From contig NC_079501.1 in the NCBI RefSeq assembly GCF_030052815.1, positions 83,091,979 through 83,155,978 of the forward strand: DNA of 64,000 nt. Direction: 5' to 3'. The notes under the pieces are model-generated. The model made no database searches and was not told the origin of the DNA. It saw only the letters and a list, made by a program, of their open reading frames with translations. The stretch is from Hevea brasiliensis. Its lineage: Eukaryota; Streptophyta; Magnoliopsida; Malpighiales; Euphorbiaceae. The stretch's first letter is position 1, and each line of letters starts with the position of its first letter. Shown piece after piece: positions 1-10,261 of the stretch. The position numbers and the translations under genes are program-made.

Positions 1-154
1 TTCAAAGGAAATAAAGAATTTAAACTAAAAGAAGGATCAAAACCCTTACCGGAGCTTGATCGGTGTCGGAAGAACTTGAGAGAACGAGAGAATTTTGAAA
101 TTATCCGCGAGAAGCCAAAAATGACATAAGGGGGCAAATGGCTGGCCCATCCCC

Positions 155-162
155 TATTTATA
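155..162 (-). promoter_or_regulatory. TATA box of antisense unit A (5' LTR copy)
   Basis: The minus strand reads TATAAATA followed by GGGG. The same box lies 156-157 nt upstream of the unit A start codon in both complete LTR copies. Here unit A itself lies left of the window. Just upstream on the minus strand is the motif AGCATTAAATGCTC (170-184 on the plus strand). Confidence 0.6.
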
Positions 163-169
163 CCCGTCT

Positions 170-184
170 GAGCATTTAATGCTC
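170..184 (-). promoter_or_regulatory. Palindromic upstream element of antisense promoter A
   Basis: GAGCATT-T-AATGCTC is a perfect 7-bp inverted repeat 7 nt upstream of the antisense TATA box. A close relative (GAGCATTTATTGCT) sits at the same place before the TATA box of antisense unit B (1139-1152). The pair recurs in all three LTR copies. Confidence 0.5.
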
Positions 185-626
185 ACGGTGTCCCAAGCGG
201 CGCATCGGTTAACGGGATTTACCAGCCTTTTCTGACACGCCTTGCGTATGTCCCAGAGATTCTCTAAGGAAATCGGCTAGTTAGAGATTGGTAGATTGAG
301 ATAAATATCTTGAATTACAGATCGAATAAGGGTCATTCAAATTAAGAGTCAGATCGGGTAAATACTTCAGAGATCGGAAAATAACCAATGCAATAATAAT
401 AAAAATGATAATTGACAAAATAAAATTTTATTTCCAAAAGGTCGGCTTACATCATTTTGGCGATCTCTAGAGATCGGATTACATTAAAGTTCTGATTACA
501 TCATTTGGGCGATCTCTAGAGATCGGATTACATTAAAGGTCTGATTACATCATAAGAGCGATCTCTAAAGATCGGTGGAACATCCTATCTAAAAGGCCTA
601 TGTCAAAGCCTAGTCTCGTGGCTGAG

Positions 627-1040
627 TCAAAAGATGTGTTTGACCAGGAGATCGGCTGTTGACATCAGATAAATGTACAGCTTAGATGGGGGGACTATGA
701 CTCTCATGAGAATGAGAGAGGTCGTCATCAAAGTTACCGCTCGAAACCGAGTCGCTGTCGGAACACCCAATGTGGTGAGGAGCCAGATGAACGCCAAGGA
801 GCAGTCACCGGTGTTAAGAGGAATATTAGTAGTCTTCTTACTCGAAATCAGTTCGCCATTTGTATCGGTCGAACGATTCGAGATCAATGAGATCGAGGTC
901 CTCGATCCAGTTCGGTAAATTAGTCTGGTTCTCTCACGGTCATCAAATGAAGTTATCATAATTTCCCGTTCACCGAGATCGTAAATTTTCAGTCGGGGAA
1001 TAAGAAGAACAATCGGAAAAAGATCAAAAGCCACTGTCAT
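627..1040 (-). CDS. Antisense unit B, 137-aa conserved ORF inside the 5' LTR
   Basis: I do not recognise the 137-residue product. It begins MTVAFDLF and contains RLKIYD, an acidic/basic run near residues 23-40, and a hydrophobic second half ending LLVKHIF. Support for coding comes from conservation: the LTR2 copy (18849-19262) is intact, and the much more diverged LTR3 copy (35574-35987) keeps exactly the same 414-nt length with no indel and about 60% residue identity, though it has one stop. A minus-strand TATA box lies about 80-90 nt upstream. No signal peptide is obvious. Function unknown; it could be a remnant of a larger captured gene. Confidence 0.5.
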   Translation of the reverse strand: MTVAFDLFPIVLLIPRLKIYDLGEREIMITSFDDRERTRLIYRTGSRTSISLISNRSTDTNGELISSKKTTNIPLNTGDCSLAFIWLLTTLGVPTATRFRAVTLMTTSLILMRVIVPPSKLYIYLMSTADLLVKHIF

Positions 1041-1120
1041 GGCAGGGACTATTGCCGGAGCAAGAATTGTGAGTAGGAAGAGGAAAAAATCAAATGAGGG
1101 GGGGCTTCCCAGTTGAAGGA

Positions 1121-1129
1121 ATATATATA
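1121..1129 (-). promoter_or_regulatory. TATA box of antisense unit B (5' LTR)
   Basis: Minus strand TATATATAT, 81-90 nt upstream of the unit B ATG at 1040. It is preceded on that strand by AGCAATAAATGCTC, related to the element in front of the unit A TATA box. The arrangement is conserved in LTR2 and LTR3. Confidence 0.55.
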
Positions 1130-1750
1130 GGAAAATTTGAGCATTTATTGCTAAGCAGAAAACGAAGCGAACGCTTCGGGAATCGAGGGAAATTAATGCT
1201 TTGACTCAACTGAATCGGATGAAAGGACTGGAGTAGGAGAGATCAGAAAAGAGGAATCCGGTATGAGAGATCGGAAAAGCATCATGTTGAAAAGACCGAA
1301 AAGGAGGGGGGATTGGAAAACAAAGAGAATAAGATGCCTACCGCTGTCGTCATAATCAGAGCCGAGGTAGTTAAAGCGTTGCAGGTGAAATCTCAATTGC
1401 ATGCCCTAGAATCGCCCGCATTACTGATAGGTGCCAGAATATGTCATGACAGCGCTGTACCTCCCAATCTCCACCGTTGATCCGACTTGTAAGGACGAGC
1501 CCGGAACCCTTGGATCAAAGAAGAAGACGACAAGACCAGCGCCTTTCACTCCTAGCCCTCGGATCGCCCCGGACAAGAGAATTTGGGACCGTCAGATTAC
1601 AAGGGAGAAAGGACAAATATTCTGAAAGGGATCCCAACCATTCGTTCTGATTGTCTTTAATTCCTGAGCCTCAGATCATGTCCCTTAAAATCTTAACCCT
1701 CCATCTCCCTTAAAACAAATCTTGACCCTTCATGGGGAGCACCCGGTTCC

Positions 1751-1758
1751 TATAAATA
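1751..1758 (+). promoter_or_regulatory. Sense LTR promoter TATA box (5' LTR)
   Basis: TATAAATA in the context GGTTCC-TATAAATA-CCTGCATGAG, repeated at 19973-19980 and, weakened, at 36724-36731. R would begin about 25-35 nt downstream, making U3 about 4.2 kb and R plus U5 about 1.8 kb. Confidence 0.65.
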
Positions 1759-2762
1759 CCTGCATGAGAACTGTTCGAAAAGAAAAGGGGGGAAAAAAAA
1801 GAAAAAGGAAGAAAAAATACTGAAAGATAATGGAAGGACTCTGAAACTTAATTCAGTTCGTCACTCTGTTATTTTGAACTTTCATAAGAAAAACTTTGGA
1901 AACCAGTTTTCTGAAGTATTTTCTTACAAAGGGATTTTGAATACTGAAACTCTCCATTTTCAGTTCGTTCATTATTCTGTGACACTCCTACTTTCTGTCT
2001 TTATTTTCACTCCCGTTGTTCAAACATAAATTCATTCAAACTCGATTATTTTAACCTGACAGTATTTCGGCAAAGTGTCCTTCATTTCAAAGCGAACCTT
2101 AGTCCTCCGGCTATCAACCTGCAATCCTATCACGTTTTGTGATTCCGTAGTTAGTTTAGTAGATTTGGCTCCTTACAGGTGAGTGTTTGTATTGCTGCTC
2201 AACCAAGTGCTCATTTTATTTCCTTTATTTCTGTGTTTGTAATTTTCACCAAGTTAAAAAACGCGAAAAAGGTCATTCTCGAGTTTATTTCTTTGTTAAT
2301 CAATTCATCCTTTTGTTAATCTTTATTACTTCTTAATACAGGAGTTCCGGTCCCGAATAGCGTAGAAGTAGTTAGACAAAATGTAGGTAACTGTGTTTTA
2401 AGCTTTTCTTTAAAATAATAGAAGGTCTGGATAACAAGTCAGGAAAATAGTAAAGTATTAGGCCAACTTAGAAAACGATTGGGAAAATGTCACAAGGCAA
2501 AATAAGACTAAATCTTAGCTAAATGAATAGAACAGATCGGGTATCAAAAAGGTATTGGCTAGGCAACCACCCAGGAGGTCGGTAAAATTCAGTTCAGTAT
2601 CCCCTGTCTAGTCACGAGGTACCAAGGAGTTAAAAGAAGTCTTATTCCGATCCTTGGCACCCGTGAATATCAGAACCCTTAGTCTTAAGCTCTTATAATG
2701 TGTAGCTGTAATCAAATTTCAATCGATCGGAAAAGTCCTTATCCGACCCCCATTAAAATATA

Positions 2763-3170
2763 AAAGGTCGGAGGAGATTTCTTACTCGATCCTCAAGCTT
2801 AAAAATTTTAATAAATATTAAAAAGAGATCGGAGGAGAGTTCTTATTCGATTCTCACCTAAAATTTTAACAAATAATTTAAAAGAGGTCGGAAGAGAGTT
2901 CTTATCCGATCCTCAAGCTTAAAAATTTTAATAAATATTAAAAAGAGATCGGAGGAAAGTTCTTATCCGATTCTCACCTAAAATTTTAATAAATAATTTA
3001 AAAGAGATCGGAGGAGAGTTCTTATCCGATTCTCAATCCAAAATTTTAACAAATATTTAAAAGTGATCGGAGGAGAGTTCTTATTCGATCCAAAATTCTA
3101 ATCTTAATCTAAAAGAGATCGGATGAGAGTTCTTATCCGATTCTCAAATTGAATTCTAATAAATATATAA
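2763..3170 (+). repeat. R/U5 tandem array, about 60-bp units (5' LTR)
   Basis: Seven units of roughly 52-60 bp, each opening with a GATCGGAGGAGAGTTCTTATCCGAT-like core. The core is an imperfect inverted repeat (ATCGGA and TCCGAT around a 12-nt loop), so each unit could fold as a hairpin in the transcript. Matching arrays occur in the other two LTRs. Confidence 0.85.
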
Positions 3171-3570
3171 AATAGCCCCTCAAACAAAAACTAATATACA
3201 ACAGTAACTCACTAAGGTTGTCTCATTTACTTATGTATCTGGGTAATCCGAATTAGTGAAAAATCAAATATTCCTTTTGTCAAAGGATTAACATTTCCAT
3301 TCAAGCCCTCCTAACTATCAATTTTAATTTATAATGAACGCGAAGTTAAATCTGCTTACCCTTATGGAGGGACGAGGTGGGGTGCCTAACACCTTTCCCA
3401 CCCGTTTACGGACCCCGAACCTAGAATCTCTGTTTTGAAGTGGTTTCATTTTAATTTATTTTCGCAAATGGTTTTCTTTAATTTCCCTCAAAGTTAAAGT
3501 GGCGACTCCTCACTCTTTCCCACTTCGGTGAGTGTTCGTCCAGGTGACCGCAAAACACCTTGCGACAGCT

Positions 3571-3588
3571 TGGCGACTCCACTGGGGA
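3571..3588 (+). other. Primer binding site of Ogre-1
   Basis: TGGCGACTCCACTGGGGA, three bases after the LTR end. This is the PBS form typical of Tat/Ogre elements, which are described as primed by tRNA-Arg; I have not checked the tRNA match here. Confidence 0.8.
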
Positions 3589-4434
3589 TATTTGACCCCG
3601 GTCCAGAGGTCCAAAAGTAGATTTAATTTTGCGATCAAATCATAGTTAGGTGGACTCACTCCGCAAAAATTTTATACTTTAATTTTTGTTATTCCTGCTA
3701 ACCGTTTTGCTTGTCTTGCTTGTTTTACTTCTCTACAGCGCTCTTCATTTGAAAAAAAAAGGGAAAAAGAAAGAAAAATCCCCCTATATTGGGAAGAGGT
3801 AAAGGTGCCCCTTCACACACTGAACACTCACATATTGTCCTCACACACTTCAACCCTATACCCTGGCTTTTCTTACCCTTTTAGGAAAATAGGAGGGGGT
3901 CATGTAGCGATACCCGTGCGTTTTTACCCCGTTAGTATCCGTGAAGGCTTCTGCTCAAATTGAAACTCATTCTATTCACTGTGATACCCGTGGAATTTTC
4001 CCGACAGTATCATGGGGGATAGAATGGGGCTCTACTGTTTACAGTAGGGGCAATTTGGGAACCTGTGGCTTTTAGAGAATTAGACCTTGAGCTAAACTAT
4101 CACGATAGCTGGAAGCCGTAGCAAGCTACCCTATAAGATAGAACTATCCAATTACGTAGTACCCAGCCGGTACTAGGACTCTCCTTATTTTAGGACAGAA
4201 GGGGCATACTTACTCTCACCCTATTCTTCTTGTGTTCTATTTAGTTCTTATTTTTTAGGGTAATCTTGGATCATGCTGTTAAGTAAACCTACACACTTTC
4301 CTACTTTGATAAATGTGTAGGTGTCACTCTGCCAATAGTATAATTCAAGATTACCTGAGTCTATCCTGCTAACGAGTTTTTCCCGCAGGTATCAGCAAAT
4401 TAAGGTATGTAAAAGGATAAGCATCATTTTTAAC
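3589..4434 (+). other. Untranslated leader of Ogre-1
   Basis: About 0.85 kb between PBS and ORF1. It holds a purine-rich tract near 3750-3780 and no open frame of note. A possible splice acceptor (TTTTTCCCGCAG) lies near 4378-4389, shortly before the ORF1 start; whether it is used is unknown. Confidence 0.6.
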
Positions 4435-6255
4435 ATGGCATCCTCGAGTCAGTCAGCAGAAGAAGTTCTTGAATTAGAACAGAATACTAAAACATGGCCC
4501 AAAAATAGTTCAGTGCCCCTACAAAGTGATGCCAGCTCATTACCTCCATTGGACCTAATCAAGATTGAAGTCAGAATGAACAGTCTCGAGGGTCTAGCCA
4601 ATGGTTGGGAGTCATTTCCCGATCAGGTCAAAGCACAATTTGAGAAGAAATATGGGAGGATTGCAACCTTGATGCAAGTTAAAGTTCAAGTCCCGGCACT
4701 AAAAGCCATGTTGCCAGTCTGGAACCCTAAGTTTGGGGTGTTCTCTTTCAATGACATTGATATTGCTCCCACTATGGAAGAATATCAAGCATTGCTAGAA
4801 GTCCCTTATGCGGCACAGAATCGGATTTACCTACACCTCGAACATAGGCAAACCTGGAAACGGTTCGCACATATGCTGGGGATTCCACCAGAAGAAGCAA
4901 AGGCGAGGGAAACTGTCAAAGGAAACACACATGGATGGTATTGGACTTATCTCAAGAAGGGGCTAGATCAATGTATCCAAAATGAGCAATGGGATCAAGC
5001 TTCATTGATATTCGCTTTAGCAGTCTACGGCCTGATCTTGATCCCTGGACCTTCCGGAATCATAACCTGCGGTGTTGTAGAAATGTTTTGGGCAGTGGAG
5101 AAACAGAAGGTCAATCCAATACTGGCAATTCTTACCGAGACTTTCTTAACCCTTACTTACTACAGACAACAAGGCAAGGGATCCATTAAGTGTTGTTCTC
5201 AATTATTGCATCTCTGGATTATCAGTCATATGTGTCCTGTGGAGACGAAGGGACTAACTTGGTACCTGGACCAACCCCTCATCGAGAAAATGACCCGATT
5301 AGTAATCAGCCCGAAGGATGAGCCGCAGTGGCAAGAACGGATCCTGAGCTTCAATAGCCATAACTACTGTTGGAGGAAATTGTGGACGTCAAGTCAATCC
5401 GTTTTGATCAGCACGGTAGATAATCAATCGGTATCCCTAATCGGAGTGACTGGGTACACAAGTTACACTCCGGCATTAGTAATGAGACAGTTTGGCTCAA
5501 CAAAGTTCAGAGTCAACATTGAAGAATACCACCAAGGTCATTTCTACCATGAGCTCAAGGAAGTAGAAGGGTTGAAAATAGCTCGCAAATCTTGGGAAAA
5601 CATCACTCTGACAGAGAGGTCGCCTAAAGGTCCAAGTGCCACGGGCGATTATCTTAAATTGAGGGCTGACAGGGACCAAGAACACTTAACTGCAGATTCA
5701 ACAAAATTCAAAGACAGCGACCCTCGCCGAAACGTCTTATCAGAAGAAGCTAGTAATCATTTGGCCGATTCCCTGCCAAAGGCAAACACCGAAAACTCGC
5801 AACTGCAAGAACAAATAAAACAGTTGGAGGATCAACAGCAGAACCTTAAAAGAAAAGTGAGAAGGCTCAGGGAAGAGGCAAGGGCCGAAAAGATGGGCTT
5901 CGAAGAGCAAGAGGCACGGTGGGAAAAGGAAAAAGGCTCTCTCCAAGCTCTGGTAAAAGAAGTAGAAGTACAGAATAGTAAGCTTCAAGAAAAAATGAAA
6001 TACCAAGAAATACTCGTAGAAGAGTATAAACAAGAAAGCAAAAAGAAGAAGCTTGAATTGAAAGAACAGGCACAGCTCATCAACGACATTCTGAAGGAAT
6101 GTGCTAAGGAAAGAAAGGAAAAAGAAAGGCAAGTTGCTCTCTATCGGGAGCTGAAAGAGAATGTTGACCAGCTGGAGAGAATGATAGCACAAGGAAAACG
6201 AGAACTCCTACCAGAATCCGAATATGCTCTGAAAGTGTTTAACCCTGCCAGATAG
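4435..6255 (+). CDS. Ogre ORF1 protein (DUF7745-like domain plus long coiled coil)
   Basis: Open for 606 codons. Residues about 90-330 resemble the plant DUF7745/plant-mobile-domain-like proteins that Tat/Ogre elements carry upstream of gag: a FNDIDIAPTMEEYQALL-type segment is followed by the hydrophobic FALAVYGLILIPG. Residues about 440-590 are a charged heptad-rich coiled coil (LQEQIKQLEDQQQ and onward). In Ogre-2 the frame runs about 25 codons further, to a stop matching 6328-6330 here, so the TAG at 6253-6255 looks like a premature stop in place of a Gln codon. The role of Ogre ORF1 is unknown; a coiled coil suggests oligomerisation or a partner for gag. It is the longest intact N-terminal frame in the window. 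Confidence 0.85.
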   Translation: MASSSQSAEEVLELEQNTKTWPKNSSVPLQSDASSLPPLDLIKIEVRMNSLEGLANGWESFPDQVKAQFEKKYGRIATLMQVKVQVPALKAMLPVWNPKFGVFSFNDIDIAPTMEEYQALLEVPYAAQNRIYLHLEHRQTWKRFAHMLGIPPEEAKARETVKGNTHGWYWTYLKKGLDQCIQNEQWDQASLIFALAVYGLILIPGPSGIITCGVVEMFWAVEKQKVNPILAILTETFLTLTYYRQQGKGSIKCCSQLLHLWIISHMCPVETKGLTWYLDQPLIEKMTRLVISPKDEPQWQERILSFNSHNYCWRKLWTSSQSVLISTVDNQSVSLIGVTGYTSYTPALVMRQFGSTKFRVNIEEYHQGHFYHELKEVEGLKIARKSWENITLTERSPKGPSATGDYLKLRADRDQEHLTADSTKFKDSDPRRNVLSEEASNHLADSLPKANTENSQLQEQIKQLEDQQQNLKRKVRRLREEARAEKMGFEEQEARWEKEKGSLQALVKEVEVQNSKLQEKMKYQEILVEEYKQESKKKKLELKEQAQLINDILKECAKERKEKERQVALYRELKENVDQLERMIAQGKRELLPESEYALKVFNPAR

Positions 6256-6330
6256 GAAGAAAGGTTATATGAGTATCTCAAAAAATGTCATCTCATTATA
6301 AAGAACCTCCTTGAGCTTAGGCCAATGTAA

Positions 6331-6690
6331 AGAATGCTGTGTATAAATTATTCAGTTAATAGAATGATTTTTAGGCCATTGTTTAGCAAAATGATGAATG
6401 AATAGTATGACTCCCGTAGGAACTCCCTCGCTAAGGTTATGCGAAAAGTTGGAAGCGCCGTATGGACAAGTACCATAGAGGTGTGTTCAATCCAGTCATT
6501 CACTGTCAGACTATCGAATGATGCTAGGATAAAATTAATGCAATTATCCTTCTGAAGACTTCATTCTGGCTCCAAAATGCCACTGTATCCTTTGTCCGAA
6601 CCAGGACCTTTAGTTTTTACGAAACTCAAAATTTATTAAAATTTTTTACTTTCCTTACAGAAAATCAACATTGCTTCAAACAAAGCAAGT
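6331..6690 (+). other. ORF1-gag spacer with splice-acceptor-like end
   Basis: Contains no conserved frame. Just before gag a pyrimidine-rich run ends in TTACAG (Ogre-1) or CACACAG (Ogre-2), and the reading frame is open from that AG into gag in both copies. Ogre-2 lacks the gag ATG. This fits a spliced gag leader, but I could not find a donor in frame with ORF1. Confidence 0.35.
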
Positions 6691-7590
6691 ATGACCAAGC
6701 ACACGGTTCAACCCAAACGAGTGTACTTAACAAGATCCCGAACAAAGAAGATAATGGAAAATCATGAACAAGTACAGAACTTACAAGGTCAAGTGTTCGA
6801 GCTGAAAGATCAGGTCTCAGAACTTATGAGACTAATGAGGGAGATGTCCCAGAATAAACCTGCTTCAGAACCAAACTTACCACTACCTCTTCCACCACCT
6901 ACAATAAATGATCCGCATCAAGCTTCAACTTCTTTTACCTTTCAGTCACCTATCCCGGACCCGACAATCACTGTCAATCCGGCTACCATAAATAATGATC
7001 CACCTTTCTCCTACTATCCAGCTGTTTCTAATCCCGAACCATACCCTTCAGTCCTAGTCCCTCCAGTCCACTCCACCCCTCATCTCCCAACTGGGGGAGT
7101 ATTTCATGCAATAGGAGAAAATAAGACCAGGGAAAATGAGAAGCTGTCTGCTCTGGAGGAAAGATTGAGAGCAATAGAGGGGCTAAACATGTATGGTTCA
7201 GTCGATGTGGCGTCACTGAGATTGGTGCCAGACGTGGTGGTACCGCCCAAGTTCAAAATCCCGGACTTCGACAAGTATACCGGGAACTCAGACCCCCGCA
7301 TTCACCTGGCAACCTACATTGCCAAAATGTCTACCTTGACAGAAGATGACAGACTTCTCGTCCATTTCTTTCACGAGAGTCTCTCCGGCACAGCCCTGAG
7401 ATGGTGCATACAATTAGACAGGAGCAAACTATGATCCTGGAAGGATTTGGCTGATGCATTCTTGAAGCAATACAAATTTAACTACGATGTGGCCCCCATA
7501 AGGAGAGACCTCCAAAACCTGGTACAGAGGGACAGGGAAAGTTTCAAGGAATATGCCCAGAGATGGAGAGAGAAGGCTGCAAGAATTTTA
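6691..7590 (+). pseudogene. gag: gag N-terminal half of Ogre-1 (broken)
   Basis: Starts MTKHTVQPKRVYL and includes a short coiled coil (residues about 25-55), a Pro-rich linker, then the retrotransposon gag core from about residue 185 (PPKFKIPDFDKYTGNSDP, LVHFFHESLSGTALRW). A TGA at 7432-7434 sits where Ogre-2 has an Arg codon. The core continues past it in the same frame to about 7580, where one extra base relative to Ogre-2 shifts the frame into the next ORF. Gag is the structural protein of the virus-like particle. Confidence 0.85.
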
Positions 7591-10261
7591 TCCTCCAGTG
7601 ACCGACAATGAACTGTGTTCCCTGTTCATCGAGACATTGAAGGCTCCTTACTTCAATTTGATGATCGGAAACACTTCCAACAGCTTCTCGGATATTATCC
7701 AAGCTGGTGAGAGGATAGAGGCTAATTTAAGGATGGGGCGATTGCAGGAGTTGATTGAGAATCCTGTGAAGAAAACTGCCAGTTTTGGCAAGAAAAAGGA
7801 GGGTGATGTGCATTCCATCACCCGGCAGAATAATTACTCCCCACTTCCCCAAAATAACTACCGGCCATACTCTCCCGCTCATGGCCAAACCGTTGCAAAC
7901 ATTCCACCTCCTTTCCCGAATTATCCACACCCGCGCCCCCAGTATCCCCCACCTACAAATTACCAACCCAGACCACCTCCTCCACCTACCCAACCCAGGC
8001 CACCTCAAAATAACCCCAAACCACCAAGGAACCCTGATCCACCCCTTCCCCTCCCACTCAGTGAAATATACCGATACCTCATCGGTATAAACCAGATAGT
8101 ACCGGTTCCCCTTGACCCAATTCAGCTACCGTACCCCAGGTGGTATGATGCCACTGCCCAGTGCGAGTATCATGGAGGGGCACAAGGGCACTCTACTGAT
8201 AACTGCGGAGCACTCAGAGGGAGAGTGCATGCCTTAATCAGGAACGGATGGTTGAAGATTGAAGGGAATGGTTCCCTCCCTAATGTCACCTCAAACCCAT
8301 TGCCCAATCATAATACGGGCAATGGTGTAAATATGATAGAATCAGATGGAGATGGGTCAACCCCAGGAGTAAACAGGCTGATTCCTCACTTTGAGGAAAT
8401 TTTTAAGATGGCTGTAAGGGAAGGTTACCTCCACCCTCAAGCCTCAAAACATGAGGTTGAAACAGGATGCCCTTATCATGGAGGAGTGGCTGGCCATGAG
8501 CTGCAGAATTGTGAAGAATTTAAGCAAGAGGTCCAGAACTTATTATCCCTTAAAGTTCTAAGATGCCAGACAAGGTCAAAGGTGGAAGGGGAAGTGAACA
8601 CAGCTAGATTCAGCCAAAATGCTTCCACCTCTAAACCCAGAATCACCTTCTCACCCCCAGCAGCCTCACCACCAGTGACAATTATCCGAACCCCGCCTCA
8701 GCTCCCTGTCACAAACACCCATGCCATACCTTGGAATTATAACTTCCAAGTTTTCACTCAAGGAGCGTCAAGCAGTACATCAGCTCCTAATCTTGCTTCA
8801 CCTTCAGCACCACTAAAATCGTGTTTCACTCCTCATGAGCACTTCAAAATGACTTATGCTGGACCTACCAGCAGTACTACTCCCCGAGTTAATCCTCAGC
8901 CCGTCGCTACCACAAAATCCTCCCCGCCTGAGCAAGAAGTCGAATTTATAACCAGAAGTGGGAGATGTTACGGGAACGAAGAGAAAGAAAAGAGGAAAGG
9001 GAAAGTAAAAATGGGAGAGTTACAGAAAAGTACAGAAGAGGAGGTTGAGAAAACGGAGGAAGTAGAACCCGCCGAGCTTAAAGAAGAGGATGAGCTGTTG
9101 CTTCAAATAATGAAGCAGAGTGAATATGACGTGGTTGAGCAGTTAAGGAAGACACCTGCCAGAATTTCACTATTGTCACTAATTTTGAGCTCTGAGATGC
9201 ACCGCCAAGCCTTGCAAAAAATCCTGGATCAGGCCTTTGTAAACCCCGACATCACACCGAGGCAGTTCGAGAAGATAGTGGGACAAATCCGGGCATCCAG
9301 TTTTGTCACTTTTTCCGAGGAAGAGATAGATCCTGCAGCCTTGGCACACACTAAAGCCCTCCATGTGACAGTGAAATGTAAAGGTTGTATAGTGGCCAAG
9401 GTCCTTATTGATAATGGATCGGCGCTCAATGTACTGCCTAGTGCCACCTTGGCCAGGTTGCCGGCTGATCGATCAGATATACATCAAAGTGCTATGGTGG
9501 TAAGGGCCTTTGACGGTACAAGAAGAGAAGTCCTGGGAGACATTGATTTACCCCTCCAAATTGGCGCATGCACCTTCAACGTCACATTCCAGGTGATGAA
9601 CATTGAACCGGCCTACACTATGTTGCTGGGGAGGCCTTGGATCCATTCTGCGAATGCCGTTCCCTCAACTTTGCACCAGAAGATAAAGTACATTATGGAC
9701 GGCAAAATCATCACTGTAAAAGGGGAAGAAGCCATTTTGGTCACCAAGCCACAATCACTTCCTTATGTGGAAGCAGTTGAGGAGTCGTTGGAAAGCTCCT
9801 TCCAGGCCCTCGAACTACAAGAAACCGTCTCAAGAAATGAAGGGGCTATGGCTATGGTAGCCAAAGTGATGTCAAAGAATGGGTATGAAGAGGGTAAAGG
9901 CCTAGGCGCCGCATTGCAAGGGATTGTCGAACCTATTCCGGCTATCCAGAAAGTAGGCCGCTGCGGTTTGGGTTATGAGGAACATGCCCTCATGGATGGG
10001 CGATTCTGGATGAGGAACAGACTTCGGGATCAGAGATTCGATCAGAAAATTGGGAGAACGAAGGTAGTCCCGAGAATCACAGAAGTCTTCACTAAACCGG
10101 TCATTGAAAATCCGGCAGAGGTAGAAGAATCACCCGATGAGCCATCCATCGATGTCATCCACTTGGATTCCTTGTATGAGGCTCTGGTCTCGCCAATGGC
10201 TGAGGGGCAAGAACTGGACAACTGGACAGCAGAGGACATCCCTATACTTAATTTCGAGTAA
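7553..10261 (+). CDS. gag-pro: gag C-terminus, aspartic protease and G-patch of Ogre-1
   Basis: Open 902 codons; the first dozen come from the shifted frame, so homologous coding starts near 7590. It holds the end of the gag core, a Pro-rich stretch, and two knuckles of the form C-x2-H-x5-H-x4-C (CEYHGGAQGH..C and CPYHGGVAGH..C), with His where CCHC knuckles have Cys. The protease lies at residues about 610-710 with active site LIDNGSALN (about 618) and flap/end motif LLGRPW (about 690). A G-patch-like segment follows near residues 775-810 (GYEEGKGLGAALQGI). The TAA at 10259-10261 lies inside a predicted intron that begins at 10258, so the spliced message would continue into RT. Confidence 0.88.
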   Translation: MPRDGERRLQEFYPPVTDNELCSLFIETLKAPYFNLMIGNTSNSFSDIIQAGERIEANLRMGRLQELIENPVKKTASFGKKKEGDVHSITRQNNYSPLPQNNYRPYSPAHGQTVANIPPPFPNYPHPRPQYPPPTNYQPRPPPPPTQPRPPQNNPKPPRNPDPPLPLPLSEIYRYLIGINQIVPVPLDPIQLPYPRWYDATAQCEYHGGAQGHSTDNCGALRGRVHALIRNGWLKIEGNGSLPNVTSNPLPNHNTGNGVNMIESDGDGSTPGVNRLIPHFEEIFKMAVREGYLHPQASKHEVETGCPYHGGVAGHELQNCEEFKQEVQNLLSLKVLRCQTRSKVEGEVNTARFSQNASTSKPRITFSPPAASPPVTIIRTPPQLPVTNTHAIPWNYNFQVFTQGASSSTSAPNLASPSAPLKSCFTPHEHFKMTYAGPTSSTTPRVNPQPVATTKSSPPEQEVEFITRSGRCYGNEEKEKRKGKVKMGELQKSTEEEVEKTEEVEPAELKEEDELLLQIMKQSEYDVVEQLRKTPARISLLSLILSSEMHRQALQKILDQAFVNPDITPRQFEKIVGQIRASSFVTFSEEEIDPAALAHTKALHVTVKCKGCIVAKVLIDNGSALNVLPSATLARLPADRSDIHQSAMVVRAFDGTRREVLGDIDLPLQIGACTFNVTFQVMNIEPAYTMLLGRPWIHSANAVPSTLHQKIKYIMDGKIITVKGEEAILVTKPQSLPYVEAVEESLESSFQALELQETVSRNEGAMAMVAKVMSKNGYEEGKGLGAALQGIVEPIPAIQKVGRCGLGYEEHALMDGRFWMRNRLRDQRFDQKIGRTKVVPRITEVFTKPVIENPAEVEESPDEPSIDVIHLDSLYEALVSPMAEGQELDNWTAEDIPILNFE

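Larger units (their letters stand above)
1..3567 (+). repeat. 5' LTR of Ogre-1 (3' portion)
   Basis: Nearly identical to 18224-21806. It ends in CTTGCGACA, three bases before the primer binding site. It holds the upstream region of antisense unit A, all of antisense unit B, the sense TATA box, the transcribed R/U5 region and a hairpin-forming tandem array. The stretch 1200-1750 shows no further convincing gene; small open frames there are not conserved in length between LTR copies. Confidence 0.93.

Noticed and set aside
7727..8090. Open frames on both strands over the Pro-rich gag region
   Set aside because: GC-rich Pro codons suppress stops in other frames; only the sense frame is conserved as gag.
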